This document shows, piece after piece, positions 10,134 through 18,675 of a stretch of 64,000 nucleotides of DNA (the stretch's first letter is position 1; every line of letters starts with the position of its first letter). Location: positions 3,967,501 through 4,031,500 of the forward strand of contig NC_009523.1 of NCBI RefSeq assembly GCF_000016665.1, in the 5' to 3' direction. The stretch is from Roseiflexus sp. RS-1. GTDB taxonomy: Bacteria; Chloroflexota; Chloroflexia; Chloroflexales; Roseiflexaceae. The notes under the pieces are model-generated. The model ran no database searches, was not told where the DNA came from, and saw only the letters and a program-made list of their open reading frames with translations. The position numbers were made by a program, and so were the translations under genes.

Positions 10134-10250
10134 CACGGTACTCCGGTAGCTTTATGTGAATCTATCCGTGTACCGTGTGCTACGCACGCTGTTGACGGAT
10201 GGATGTTCAATCGTTGAATATTCTTAAGAACCTATCCCCGGAAGACCTTC

Positions 10251-10448
10251 CTCACAGGGGTGGATGTTTTGGCACGCCCCTGCGCGCCATCTCCCGTTTC
10301 AGCCATCAGAACGCCCAGACTCCCCCTTCTCCCCGTGTGAGAGAGGGGCAGGGGGAAGGCTCACAGGGGTGGATGTTTTGGCACGCCCCTGCGCGCCATC
10401 TCCCGTTTCAGCCATCAGAACGCCCAGACTCCCCCTTCTCCCCGTGTG
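10251..10448. repeat. Two direct copies of the dispersed hairpin repeat
   Basis: A segment of about 89 bases starting CTCACAGGGGTGGATG begins at 10251 and again at 10360, a 109-bp period. It is the same family as 894-1505 but inverted: CCATCTCC..., AGAACGCCCAGACTCCCCC and the hairpin arm CCCCCTTCTCCC are shared. The second copy is cut in its hairpin loop by the insertion sequence that starts at 10448. The rest of 10134-10250 shows no gene. Confidence 0.75.
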
Positions 10449-11833
10449 GGTTGAAAGGGGGGGGATTCGCAGGCAGATTGTCAACCGTTTCCGTTCCACC
10501 GAACGCACGGGCCGATCCGTCGGTATCATGATCATGGAAGGATCGCGAGACACGGAGGATGGTATGTCCCGCACGTCCACAGAACGGTTGCTGCAGCAGC
10601 AGATCCAGACCCTCTTCCCGCGCTTGTCGCGTCACCGGCGCCGCGCCCTGGCCCGCTGGGTCTTGGGCGCCTTATTGGCGGGGAGCGCCAATCGTCCCGC
10701 GCTGGTGCACGCGCTCGCCACTGCCGGGATCGCCCGCGCCGCCACCCTGGCGGACGCCTGGGATGCCTGGATCGCCGCCCCGGCCCATCGCATTGACACC
10801 GCCGACCCACCCGCAGCGGGTGCGCCACCGGTGGTCAGTCCGCTGGCGTGCGGCGCCGACCTGCTCCGCTGGATTCGCGCGCACTGGACCGGCGGACCGC
10901 TGGTGCTTGGGCTGGATGCCTCCCATCGGCGCGATGACGTCGTTCTGCTGCGCATGAGCGTCCTCTATCGGGGCACCGCCCTGCCGGTCGCCTGGGTGAT
11001 CGTCCCGGCGAACCAACCGGGTGCGTGGGAACCGCACTGGGAGCGGATGCTGCGCTGGGCCCGCAGCGCGCTGCCGCTCGACCAGGAGGTCCTCGTGCTG
11101 GCGGATCAGGGGTTGTGGAGCCCCCGGCTGTGGCACGCCATCCGGTCGCAGCAGTTCCATCCCATCATGCGGGTGCGCACCACGTCGACCTTCGCGCCGA
11201 CCGGTCAGGCGCGCCAGTCGGTGCTGCGCCTGGCGCCCGGACCGGGGCATGGATGGGTGGGCGTGGGGGTCGCCTTCAAGCACGCACCCAAGCGGATTGC
11301 GGGCACGCTGGCGGTGGCGTGGGGCGCCGACCATGCGGAACCGTGGGTGCTGCTGACCGATCTGCCGCCCGCGCAGGTGGATGCCGCGTGGTATGCCCTG
11401 CGCAGTTGGGATGAGGCGGGCTTCCGCCAAAGTAAGTCGATGGGCTGGGACTGGCAACGCGGTCAGGTGACGGACCCGGATGCAGTCGCCTGGCAGTATC
11501 TGGTAGTGGCGACGGTCACGCTGTGGACGGTGGCCGTCGGCACGCGGATCGAAGATGCAGAACAGCAGGGGGTTCCGCCCGGTCGCCTGAAGCGGGCGCC
11601 GCCGACGACCGGCGCGCCGCCGCGCCGTCGCTGGAGCGGCACGGCGCAGCGGGTGATCAGCCTGCTCCGGCGGGGGATGCAGCACCTGCGCTGGTTGCTG
11701 GCGCAAGGGCGTTGTTGGGTCCGCTTGTGGTTGCGCCCGGAGCCCTTGCCCAAAATAGGTGACAGCGTAACCATGCATATCTATGACCCGTCCCAATGCC
11801 TGAAATCGCCCTAAATCCCCCCCCTTTCAACCC
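10448..11833 (+). mobile_element. IS4-superfamily insertion sequence, 1386 bp
   Basis: The element is bounded by perfect 20-bp terminal inverted repeats: GGGTTGAAAGGGGGGGGATT at 10448-10467 and its complement at 11814-11833. It is flanked by a 5-bp direct repeat CGTGT (10443-10447 and 11834-11838), the expected target duplication. Removing the IS and one CGTGT restores a perfect 12-bp hairpin (CCCCCTTCTCCC/GGGAGAAGGGGG) whose loop is exactly CGTGT, so insertion hit the loop of the dispersed repeat. It encodes one intact transposase whose stop codon touches the right inverted repeat. It looks complete and recent. Confidence 0.9.
10564..11814 (+). CDS. IS4-superfamily DDE transposase
   Basis: The 416-aa protein catalyses cut-and-paste movement of the surrounding IS. 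The DDE residues appear as LGLDASHRRDD, VLADQGLWS and the Y-(2)-R-(3)-E-(6)-K signature in YALRSWDEAGFRQSK, which is diagnostic of the IS4 group. The start ATG at 10564 gives an N terminus (MSRTSTERLL) inside the IS. An in-frame upstream extension would run through the repeat and is not used. No frameshift or internal stop is seen, so the enzyme may be active. Confidence 0.9.
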   Translation: MSRTSTERLLQQQIQTLFPRLSRHRRRALARWVLGALLAGSANRPALVHALATAGIARAATLADAWDAWIAAPAHRIDTADPPAAGAPPVVSPLACGADLLRWIRAHWTGGPLVLGLDASHRRDDVVLLRMSVLYRGTALPVAWVIVPANQPGAWEPHWERMLRWARSALPLDQEVLVLADQGLWSPRLWHAIRSQQFHPIMRVRTTSTFAPTGQARQSVLRLAPGPGHGWVGVGVAFKHAPKRIAGTLAVAWGADHAEPWVLLTDLPPAQVDAAWYALRSWDEAGFRQSKSMGWDWQRGQVTDPDAVAWQYLVVATVTLWTVAVGTRIEDAEQQGVPPGRLKRAPPTTGAPPRRRWSGTAQRVISLLRRGMQHLRWLLAQGRCWVRLWLRPEPLPKIGDSVTMHIYDPSQCLKSP

Positions 11834-11880
11834 CGTGTGGGAGAAGGGGGCAGGGGGGATGAGGGGCAAAAGCGCACGGG
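11834..11880. repeat. Right-hand remainder of IS-split hairpin repeat
   Basis: Bases after the IS (CGTGTGGGAGAAGGGGGCAG, then GGGGGATGAGGGGCAAAAGC and GCACGGG) match, inverted, the start of the repeat at 880-930 (CCCGTGCGCTTT...CCCCTCATCC). This shows that the IS split one pre-existing copy. Confidence 0.7.
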
Positions 11881-11959
11881 AATGCAGAACATCGCTCATC
11901 TCACCCGAAAACTCTACACGTGAGAATGAAAGGGGAGGAGGAGCAGAGTCAATGTGTAA

Positions 11960-11977
11960 TAGCATACTAGTATGCTA
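11960..11977. repeat. 18-bp perfect palindrome
   Basis: TAGCATACTAGTATGCTA reads identically on both strands. It lies in the gene-free stretch 11881-12434, far from either neighbouring start codon. It could be a protein-binding site or a mobile-element end. Nothing nearby settles this. Confidence 0.5.
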
Positions 11978-12141
11978 GCACGCCTCAGTCGGGCAACAAT
12001 CGCCCTGCTCTTTATCCTGGCATTACTCGAAGGGGGAAATGATAGCAAATCCTACAGATAAACCGGCACGACCTGTTTATTGGGTCTGCACCCCTGGGCA
12101 GCGGCATAGCGCGAAACGCCAGCGCCGCCACGTCCGTCTGC

Positions 12142-12250
12142 TCCATCGGCAACATCACCCGACACGCGCGCCTGCCCTTGGAAGAGCGCGTATCGCGAAG
12201 AGATTGAAAGAAATCCATCGGCAACATCACCCGACACGTGCGCCTGCCTG
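12142..12250. repeat. Short direct repeat, 72-bp spacing
   Basis: TCCATCGGCAACATCACCCG starts at 12142 and again at 12214, continuing as ACACGYGCGCCTGCC in both. Two further loosely similar segments (CCTCGTTTKGGTCGTCACCCC) follow near 12268 and 12339. No gene is seen from 11837 to 12434. Confidence 0.55.
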
Positions 12251-12434
12251 AGCATGCCAGCGGCGCGCCTCGTTTGGGTCGTCACCCCGGCGGGCTGCCG
12301 CACAGACGCCCCCGCGCACCGGGCAGTCAAGCAGTGCACCTCGTTTTGGTCGTCACCCCTGCAGGAGCGCCGGTTCATCTCATCCATCCTCTGGTATAGC
12401 GCCAGCGTGATGTTTAGAGCGCGCGCCACGCTCG

Positions 12435-13757
12435 TTATCCCGCCCGATGAGGGCGCACCAGGTCATCGCGCCGGGGCATCCCATCGACGTGCTGCTGATC
12501 GCCAGGGGCAGGTCGAGCAAGCGCCGCTGCCAGCGCCTGCCCGCGACCATACACATAGGTCGGCACACGCAATTCCGCCAGACGCATACGGATCGTCTGA
12601 TTGCTGCGCCCGCCGCCGAACGAATGTGCATCGATCAGGATAGCAACAATGCGCACACCACGGTAGAGCAGATGTTGCACACCGGTCACCCAGCGCTCGT
12701 CGAGCGAGGGAGTAATCACCACCAGCGTGCAATTGCGTCCAAAGCGCACGCTTTCCGCGCTCAGCACCTCCGCCAGCGAGGTCGCGCCATATGCGCGCAG
12801 TTCCGCCAGCGCCTCCAGAATCTTGTACAGCTGCCGCACTTCGCGTTCTGGCGGAATAACTTCACGGTGCTGCCCCCAGGCGATCAATCCCACGGCGCGG
12901 TTCTGATCCAGCACGTGCCGTGCTACCGACGCTGCAGCATGCACCGCATATTCTTCGGTAGACTCGGCAGTCCGCTGATCACGCGCGACGGGCATCGCTT
13001 CCGCCTGACGCAGCGCCTGTTGAGCGTGCTCATTCATGTCGAGCAGAATGTACACCTCGGCGGTCGGGTCGAGTTCGAACTCCTTCACCATCAATCTGCC
13101 AAGACGCGCTGTGCTGCGCCAGTGGATCCGGTTGAAACTGTCGCCCGGTTGATACTCGCGCAGCGCAGCGACATTCGGCGTCACATGGTGCGTACGTCTC
13201 CTGAGGTTCTGACCGCCGGGCAATTCTGCGCCGGGCAGCACAAACTCCGGCAACGGAACGGTTCGCGGGTAGACCAGAATATCGGTTGCGCCAGCAATGT
13301 CGCGTTGCAGACGAAACAATCCCAGCGGATCGCTGCTCGCCAGCGTCACCGGACCCAGGCGGAACTTTCCGCGCATGGTACAGGGAGTTCGCACCACCCA
13401 GCGTTGCTGCTCATTGCCGGGCAGACAGGCGACGAATCCAGCGCCGTGGGATGGCAGATTCGAGTGATCCAGCACTTCAACCCAGAGTCGCGGCAGAAAC
13501 CAGTGGTTGATCAGCGTCACGCGCTCGCGCGCCACGTCGCCGACCTGCGCCCGGTGCGAGAATGTCTCACGTCGTACACTGAGACCATGCAGATTGAGCC
13601 ATGCCCACAGATATGCCACCACCACGATGCTGATCAGCAGATAACTGAGGTGAAAGAAGAGTTCAATCCCTGTGCCCTGCGCCGCAATAAAGATCAACGC
13701 CGCCAGCAGGACAAGACTGAGCGGACGGAGGGAACGTTCGAGGCGTTGCCACTGCAT
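12435..13757 (-). CDS. DUF58-domain membrane protein
   Basis: The 440-aa protein has two N-terminal membrane segments (residues ~15-55), a cytoplasmic beta-rich part, and the DUF58 block (REYQPGDSFNRIHWRSTARLGRLMVKEFE) leading into a von-Willebrand-A-like fold (VYILLDMN). DUF58 proteins usually work with MoxR ATPases in poorly understood envelope or metal-insertion processes. There is no MoxR gene beside it; one occurs at 39.8 kb. It begins within bases of the mnmE stop (TGATGATGATG). The third ATG, at 13757, is best placed behind GGGAAG; 13763 and 13760 are alternatives. It is probably translated from the mnmE message. Confidence 0.82.
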   Translation of the reverse strand: MQWQRLERSLRPLSLVLLAALIFIAAQGTGIELFFHLSYLLISIVVVAYLWAWLNLHGLSVRRETFSHRAQVGDVARERVTLINHWFLPRLWVEVLDHSNLPSHGAGFVACLPGNEQQRWVVRTPCTMRGKFRLGPVTLASSDPLGLFRLQRDIAGATDILVYPRTVPLPEFVLPGAELPGGQNLRRRTHHVTPNVAALREYQPGDSFNRIHWRSTARLGRLMVKEFELDPTAEVYILLDMNEHAQQALRQAEAMPVARDQRTAESTEEYAVHAAASVARHVLDQNRAVGLIAWGQHREVIPPEREVRQLYKILEALAELRAYGATSLAEVLSAESVRFGRNCTLVVITPSLDERWVTGVQHLLYRGVRIVAILIDAHSFGGGRSNQTIRMRLAELRVPTYVYGRGQALAAALARPAPGDQQHVDGMPRRDDLVRPHRAG

Positions 13758-13762
13758 CATCA

Positions 13763-15148
13763 TCACTTCCCGATACAAAACCGGCTGAAGATGGCATGCA
13801 GCAGGTCCTCGCCGACCGACTCGCCGGTCACTTCGCCGATAGCGTTGATCGCCGCTGTCAGGTCAACCGCCAGCAGATCGGGAGAGACACCCTGCTGGAA
13901 ACCGGTAAGCGCGTCGCGCGCATGATCCGCTGCGCGCGCCAGTGCATCACGATGGCGTGCATTGGTCACCAGACGCCCATCCGCCGCTATTGGCGCACCC
14001 AGCAACAGACGCGCCACCGTTGCGCCGAGTTCGTCGAGACCCTGTCCGGTTAATGCTGAGACGGTCACCATCGCGTCGAATGCCTTGCCGCGGATCTGTT
14101 CATATTCACGCTGCCGCGCTGCGATGATCGACCGATCGGCGTCGATCAGGTCGATTTTGTTGAGCGTGAGGATCGTGCGTTTCTCTTCGGTCAACGCGAC
14201 AATCTCGCGGTCATCGTCAGCAACCGGGAGTGACACATCAACGACCAGCAGCGCCAGGTCTGCCAGCCTCACCGCCTGACGACTCCGTGCCACGCCAAGA
14301 CGCTCGACCGGATCGTCACTTTCCACGATCCCTGCGGTGTCCGTCAACACCACAGGCACGCCTCCCAGACTGGCGGTTTCCTCAAGCGTATCGCGCGTCG
14401 TGCCGGGGATCGGCGTCACAATCGCCCGATCAACGCGCAGCAGTGCGTTCAACAGGCTCGACTTTCCGGCATTCGGACGCCCGATCAACGCAGCGCGTGC
14501 GCCCTGGCGATAGATGATCCCGTGCTGCGCTGACGCAACCAGCGCATCGAGCGCCTGAACTGCCGCCGTCAGGGGAGTCTCGATGTCCTGCGGATCGACT
14601 TCGTCTTCAGGAAAATCGACCAGTGCTGTGCAGTATGCCAGCGGGTCCATCAACAGGTCACGGATGCGGTGCAGTTCCTGCGAGAGCCATCCGCCCAACT
14701 GCGCCTCTGCCAGCGCCAGCGCTGTCGTCGTTCGCGCTGTGATTATGTCAAGCGTTGCTTCTGCCTGAGCAAGATCGATCCGCCCATTCAAGAAAGCGCG
14801 CATGGTGAACTCGCCGGGAGCGGCCGCCCGCGCGCCAGCCGCCAGCGCCTGTTGCAGCACCCGCTCGACAACCAGCGGTCCTCCGTGAACTGATATTTCG
14901 GCAGTGTCTTCAGCAGTGAAGCTTCGTGGACCGCGCATGAACACTGCCAGCGCCTCGTCCACGACTGCGCCGTTCTGGTCAACCACACGACCATAACGCA
15001 TCTGGTAGGGTTTCCACCGACCAGGTCGCACCGGCACGAAGATGCGCTCCAGGATCTTCAACGCATCTCTTCCGCTTATGCGCACAATTCCAATGCCACC
15101 CTCGCCGGGCGGCGTCGCAATGGCTGCAATTGTGTCGTCATACAGCAT
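13763..15148 (-). CDS. mnmE: tRNA modification GTPase MnmE
   Basis: MnmE, with MnmG, installs the cmnm5 group on U34 of certain tRNAs, using GTP, 5,10-methylene-THF and glycine. The 461-aa protein has the N-terminal tetrahydrofolate-binding domain (IAAIATPPGEGGIGIVRISG), a central Ras-like G domain with GRPNAGKSSL (G1), DTAG (G3) and NKIDL (G4), and the C-terminal FCIGK with the catalytic Cys. The ATG at 15148 aligns with the family start; an ATG at 15178 adds ten unconserved residues. Its stop overlaps the next gene's start region. mnmG lies separately at 22612. Confidence 0.97.
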   Translation of the reverse strand: MLYDDTIAAIATPPGEGGIGIVRISGRDALKILERIFVPVRPGRWKPYQMRYGRVVDQNGAVVDEALAVFMRGPRSFTAEDTAEISVHGGPLVVERVLQQALAAGARAAAPGEFTMRAFLNGRIDLAQAEATLDIITARTTTALALAEAQLGGWLSQELHRIRDLLMDPLAYCTALVDFPEDEVDPQDIETPLTAAVQALDALVASAQHGIIYRQGARAALIGRPNAGKSSLLNALLRVDRAIVTPIPGTTRDTLEETASLGGVPVVLTDTAGIVESDDPVERLGVARSRQAVRLADLALLVVDVSLPVADDDREIVALTEEKRTILTLNKIDLIDADRSIIAARQREYEQIRGKAFDAMVTVSALTGQGLDELGATVARLLLGAPIAADGRLVTNARHRDALARAADHARDALTGFQQGVSPDLLAVDLTAAINAIGEVTGESVGEDLLHAIFSRFCIGK

Positions 15149-15256
15149 ACGACAGAACCGGGTTGCCCCGGCAGGCATGCATCCTGCCGATCAAGATTCT
15201 GGCGTCATTGTACCGGATCTCGCCCGACTGCGCCGGGAAAGCGTGCGCCGGACACA

Positions 15257-16609
15257 TTACGGTTGAACCGGTGGCGGTTCGGGCGTCGGCGGTTCGGGTG
15301 TTGGCGGTTCAGGCGTCGGCGGCGCGAGTGTCGGTTGCGGGCGCACCGTCGGACGCGGGCGCGCCGTTGGAGACGGCGTGGCGGTTGGCTCCAGCGTGGC
15401 CGTTGGTTCAGCAGTCGGGCTTGGCGTCGCGGTGCTTGTCGGCGTCGGGCTTGGTGTCGCAGTCGGTGTGAATGTCGCCGTTGGCGAGAAGGTTGGCGTC
15501 AGGGTTGGCGTCGGGGTCGCAGTCGGTGGAACAAACAGCATGCGTGCCCGTTCACCAAGCGCCGCAACACCTGCCGGGTCGATCGCCAGAATGCCGCCAA
15601 TGCCGATCACCAGCGCCAGCAACACCACGGCAGCCCATACCCACCAGGGTGGCGCAGAGCGCGGCAGCGACGTTCCTCCCAGGGCGAACAGAGGTTCGAC
15701 CGGCGCAGTGTAGTGGCGCTGACGATACTCTTCGAGTGCATGGGTCACATTCAATCCCAGGTAGGCGGCATACGTCTTCACCATCGCTTCGGTCATCGCA
15801 CCGTGCGGCAGCAGGGAAAACTTCTCCTCCTCCATCGCCTGGATATAGGACATGCGGATTTTCGTATCGAGTTCCGCCTGCACCAGTGTAATGCGCCGCC
15901 GTTGACGCGCTGCGTGCAGGCGTGCGCCAAGCGGCAGCCGCTCCAGTTCGGCGACCCGCAACTCATCGACCGGCATTGACGTGTGATCAGCGATCAGACC
16001 ACGCTCCTCAGCATGCGGAATAAAGACCGCCTCTTCTTCGTCATCGGAAGGACGCGCACGACGCAGGCGCTTCGTAGAACCCCCAGAATCCGAATGGCGG
16101 TCGTGCGTGTTTGCGACAGCAGCGGTCGCATCATCGGCAATGTCGTCATCGTCACCCAGATCGATCACCCTGGACGCGGTTGCCGGCGATGCCGCAGACG
16201 CGGTAGGAGTGGTAGAAGACGTGTCCTGGGAAGGAACGATCTCGTGAGTCGATCTCGATTTCAAATGTGCACGCAGACGGGCGAGCAACTCACCGGTGCG
16301 AAACGGCTTGGTCAGATAATCAACGGCGCCAGCGTCGAGTCCACGCACGACATCCTCTTCAAGACCATCGCCGCTGATCACAATGGTTGGTGTACGCGCC
16401 GCCAGGCGGGGCAGAAACTCCCAGCCAGCCTGGCGATCAATAGCCGGCTCCAGTAGCGCCAGATCAACCGTTGCACTGTCAAGGACATATTCCACCTGAC
16501 GCACACTGGTCGCCTGGATGGTTTCATATCCGGCATCTTTGAGTTGTGTCGCCAGCCGCGCCAGCAACACGACATCATCGTCAATAATCAGGATGGTTGG
16601 AGTTTTCAT
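15257..16609 (-). CDS. Response-regulator receiver fused to RodZ-like HTH membrane protein
   Basis: The 450-aa protein starts with a CheY-like receiver (residues 1-120; IIDDD, VISGDG, YLTKPF). A Ser/Thr/Asp-rich linker follows, then a RodZ-like XRE helix-turn-helix (about 235-310; LGARLHAARQRRRITL), one membrane segment (WWVWAAVVLLALVIGIGGIL) and a long Thr/Pro repeat tail outside the membrane. The position of the phosphorylated Asp is Glu54 (LALLEPAID), so it may be locked in an active-like state. RodZ links MreB to cell shape; whether this protein does so is unknown. The ATG at 16609 starts the receiver exactly. A TATAAT box lies 31 bases upstream. It is divergent from the gene at 16681. 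Confidence 0.82.
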   Translation of the reverse strand: MKTPTILIIDDDVVLLARLATQLKDAGYETIQATSVRQVEYVLDSATVDLALLEPAIDRQAGWEFLPRLAARTPTIVISGDGLEEDVVRGLDAGAVDYLTKPFRTGELLARLRAHLKSRSTHEIVPSQDTSSTTPTASAASPATASRVIDLGDDDDIADDATAAVANTHDRHSDSGGSTKRLRRARPSDDEEEAVFIPHAEERGLIADHTSMPVDELRVAELERLPLGARLHAARQRRRITLVQAELDTKIRMSYIQAMEEEKFSLLPHGAMTEAMVKTYAAYLGLNVTHALEEYRQRHYTAPVEPLFALGGTSLPRSAPPWWVWAAVVLLALVIGIGGILAIDPAGVAALGERARMLFVPPTATPTPTLTPTFSPTATFTPTATPSPTPTSTATPSPTAEPTATLEPTATPSPTARPRPTVRPQPTLAPPTPEPPTPEPPTPEPPPVQP

Positions 16610-16640
16610 GAGAAATTGACATTTCTTCTGACGGCGCGCT

Positions 16641-16646
16641 ATTATA
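16641..16646 (-). promoter_or_regulatory. -10 box of the receiver/RodZ-like gene
   Basis: A perfect TATAAT on the minus strand lies 31 bases before the ATG at 16609, in the 71-bp gap between divergent genes. Confidence 0.5.
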
Positions 16647-16680
16647 ACATGACCAGTATCGATGCATAAGGAAGAAACGT

Positions 16681-17670
16681 ATGGCGACACGCGTCGTTTG
16701 TTACGGACTCGGCCCAATCGGTCTGAGCATTGCACGTCTCGCCTGCGCGCGGTCTGGCATCCAGGTCGTCGGCGCCGTTGATATCGATCCGCAGAAAGCC
16801 GGTCGTGATCTGGGCGAATTGCTGGGCATTGGCGCGACCGGCATTTCCGTCAGCGCCGATGCCGCAACGACACTGAGAAACACGCGCCCCAATGTCGTGC
16901 TGCATGCCACGCTTTCGTCGCTTGCCGCCGTTGTACCGCAGTTGCAGGAATGTATCGCCGCCGGCGCCGATGTCATTTCGACATGCGAGGAACTCGCCTA
17001 CCCGTGGAGCGCCCAACCACAGATAGCAGCGGATCTGGATGCTGCGGCACGCGCTGCTGGCGTCACCCTGCTCGGTGCAGGGGTCAACCCTGGTTATGCA
17101 ATGGATGCGTTGCCGGTTATGCTGACGGCGGTGTGCGCCGGGGTGCGCGCCATTCGTGTGCTGCGCATCGTTGATGCAGCGCAGCGACGCGCTCCGTTGC
17201 AACGCAAGATTGGCGCCGGGCTGACACCCGACGAATTCGCGCAACGTGTGCATGAAGGCACGGTGCGCCACGTTGGATTGCCTGAGTCTCTTCACATGAT
17301 CGCAGCAACGCTCGGATGGCAACTCGATGCTGGCGATGACACGATTATGCCCGTCCTTGCCGAACGCGCAATCGCCACCGAACACGTTTCCGTCGCCGTC
17401 GGGCAGGTCGCCGGCGTGCGTCAGATCGCGCGCGGCTACGTTGGTGAGCGCGAAGTCATTGCTCTTGAATTGCAGATGTACGTTGGTGCACCCAATCCGC
17501 AGGATACTGTTGAGATCGATGGCGATCCACCGCTGCGTATGACGATCCCCGGCGGCATCCATGGAGATAGTGCGACCGCTGCTATCGCCGTCAACGCGAT
17601 TGCCAGCATTCGCAGAGCCGAGTCCGGATTGCTGAGTATGACCGATATACCACTGGTTCATTACTGGTAA
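16681..17670 (+). CDS. Dihydrodipicolinate-reductase-like NAD(P)-dependent dehydrogenase
   Basis: The 329-aa protein has an N-terminal Rossmann fold (VVCYGLGPIGLSIARLA, acidic VDIDPQKAG) and resembles the DapB-like/2,4-diaminopentanoate dehydrogenase family. A GAGVNPGYAMD motif follows near residue 135. It may oxidise or reduce an amino-acid-derived substrate. It is longer than true DapB (~270 aa) and lacks an obvious DapB catalytic His-His-Lys block, so lysine biosynthesis is not claimed. It stands alone, convergent with puhE five bases away. Confidence 0.72.
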   Translation: MATRVVCYGLGPIGLSIARLACARSGIQVVGAVDIDPQKAGRDLGELLGIGATGISVSADAATTLRNTRPNVVLHATLSSLAAVVPQLQECIAAGADVISTCEELAYPWSAQPQIAADLDAAARAAGVTLLGAGVNPGYAMDALPVMLTAVCAGVRAIRVLRIVDAAQRRAPLQRKIGAGLTPDEFAQRVHEGTVRHVGLPESLHMIAATLGWQLDAGDDTIMPVLAERAIATEHVSVAVGQVAGVRQIARGYVGEREVIALELQMYVGAPNPQDTVEIDGDPPLRMTIPGGIHGDSATAAIAVNAIASIRRAESGLLSMTDIPLVHYW

Positions 17671-17675
17671 TACGC

Positions 17676-18455
17676 CTACCCGACGTCCACCCGGCGTTCG
17701 CCCCACATGGCGCCCACCGGCGGGGTCATCAGCAACCAGATTTCGAGCAAGCCCAGCAGGGTAAGAAAGCTGAGCAGCGTTCCAACAACCGCTTCAAAAT
17801 CGGTCGCATCAGGGTGGAGCGCCCAGCGCGCCAGCAATGTCGCCACCACGACAGCAGCGGTGACGGAAAGAGGGAAGAACAGATTCATCGGGCGATAGCG
17901 AAAGAAGATGCCGAGGTGACGCAGGTGATCCGGCAGCAATCCGGCGTGAAAATTGCGCGCACCCAGAAAAATGTTGATTTTGGCAGCCAGATGCATCAAC
18001 CAGAGGAGGAGGTACGTCCACCAGCCTGTCTGGTTCGCAGCATCCCAGCTGAGCGCTGCCACAACGACAGCCCCGGCAAGGGCGGCAAGTTCGTGATGCA
18101 GGCTCGCATGCACTGCCTGCCCGAACCGAACGAAGCTGCTAGGGTGCCAGACCAGCGGCTCCTGACGCGGTCCCGTAACAAACCCCATGTAGAACCCGGC
18201 AAGTTGCCATCCCCACAGGAGCGTCCCACAGGTAAATCCCAGATACGCCCCCAGCATACCGGTATCGTCACGCGCCAGCCACACCCCGTAGAGCGACGCC
18301 AGCCCGACCGCCGTGAGCGCAGCGAAACTCAGGCGATAGGTACGCTGCGGCAATCGATAGAGCAGAATAATAATGGCAGTCGACACCCACCAGAGAACCA
18401 GCGCGTAAAGCAGAGGCACAAGGTATCGGGTGAAAACTGGAGATATGTCGGGCAT
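17676..18455 (-). CDS. puhE: PuhE-like photosynthetic complex assembly protein (DUF3623)
   Basis: This 259-aa polytopic protein has about seven hydrophobic segments and the family blocks HASLHHELAAL, LWLMHLAAKINIFLGARNF, LLPDHLRHLGIFFRYRPMN and LFFPLSVT. PuhE is found in phototrophs with type-2 reaction centres and is needed for efficient assembly or bacteriochlorophyll supply. The ATG at 18455 (MPDISPVF) is the natural start; any extension upstream would be encoded by heptanucleotide repeats. It lies downstream of pucC on the same strand, separated by the repeat tract. The family call is confident; the exact role in this lineage is inferred. Confidence 0.85.
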   Translation of the reverse strand: MPDISPVFTRYLVPLLYALVLWWVSTAIIILLYRLPQRTYRLSFAALTAVGLASLYGVWLARDDTGMLGAYLGFTCGTLLWGWQLAGFYMGFVTGPRQEPLVWHPSSFVRFGQAVHASLHHELAALAGAVVVAALSWDAANQTGWWTYLLLWLMHLAAKINIFLGARNFHAGLLPDHLRHLGIFFRYRPMNLFFPLSVTAAVVVATLLARWALHPDATDFEAVVGTLLSFLTLLGLLEIWLLMTPPVGAMWGERRVDVG

Positions 18456-18458
18456 GTG

Positions 18459-18636
18459 AAGAACCAGGAACCGAGAACCAAGAACCAAGAACCGAGAACT
18501 AAGAACCAAGAACCAAGGACCGAGAACCGAGAACTAAGAACCAAGAACCGAGAACCGAGAACTGAGAACCGTCCAACCTGCAACCTGCAACCTGCAACCT
18601 GCAACTGTTCAACCTGCAACCTGCAACCTGCAACTC
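18459..18636. repeat. Heptanucleotide tandem repeats between pucC and puhE
   Basis: From 18459 to about 18570 the sequence is repeats of AGAACCA/AGAACCG. From 18573 to 18636 it is repeats of AACCTGC. Both have 7-bp period. Tracts of the same period but other sequence occur at 31408, 51050, 52636, 52845 and 53227. Confidence 0.85.
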
Positions 18637-18675
18637 CTCATCCCCTCTCGCCTCTCGCCTCGTGCCTCTTGCCTG

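Noticed and set aside
16681-17670. True dihydrodipicolinate reductase (dapB)
   Set aside because: The protein is too long and the DapB active-site block is not apparent; only the fold family is supported.
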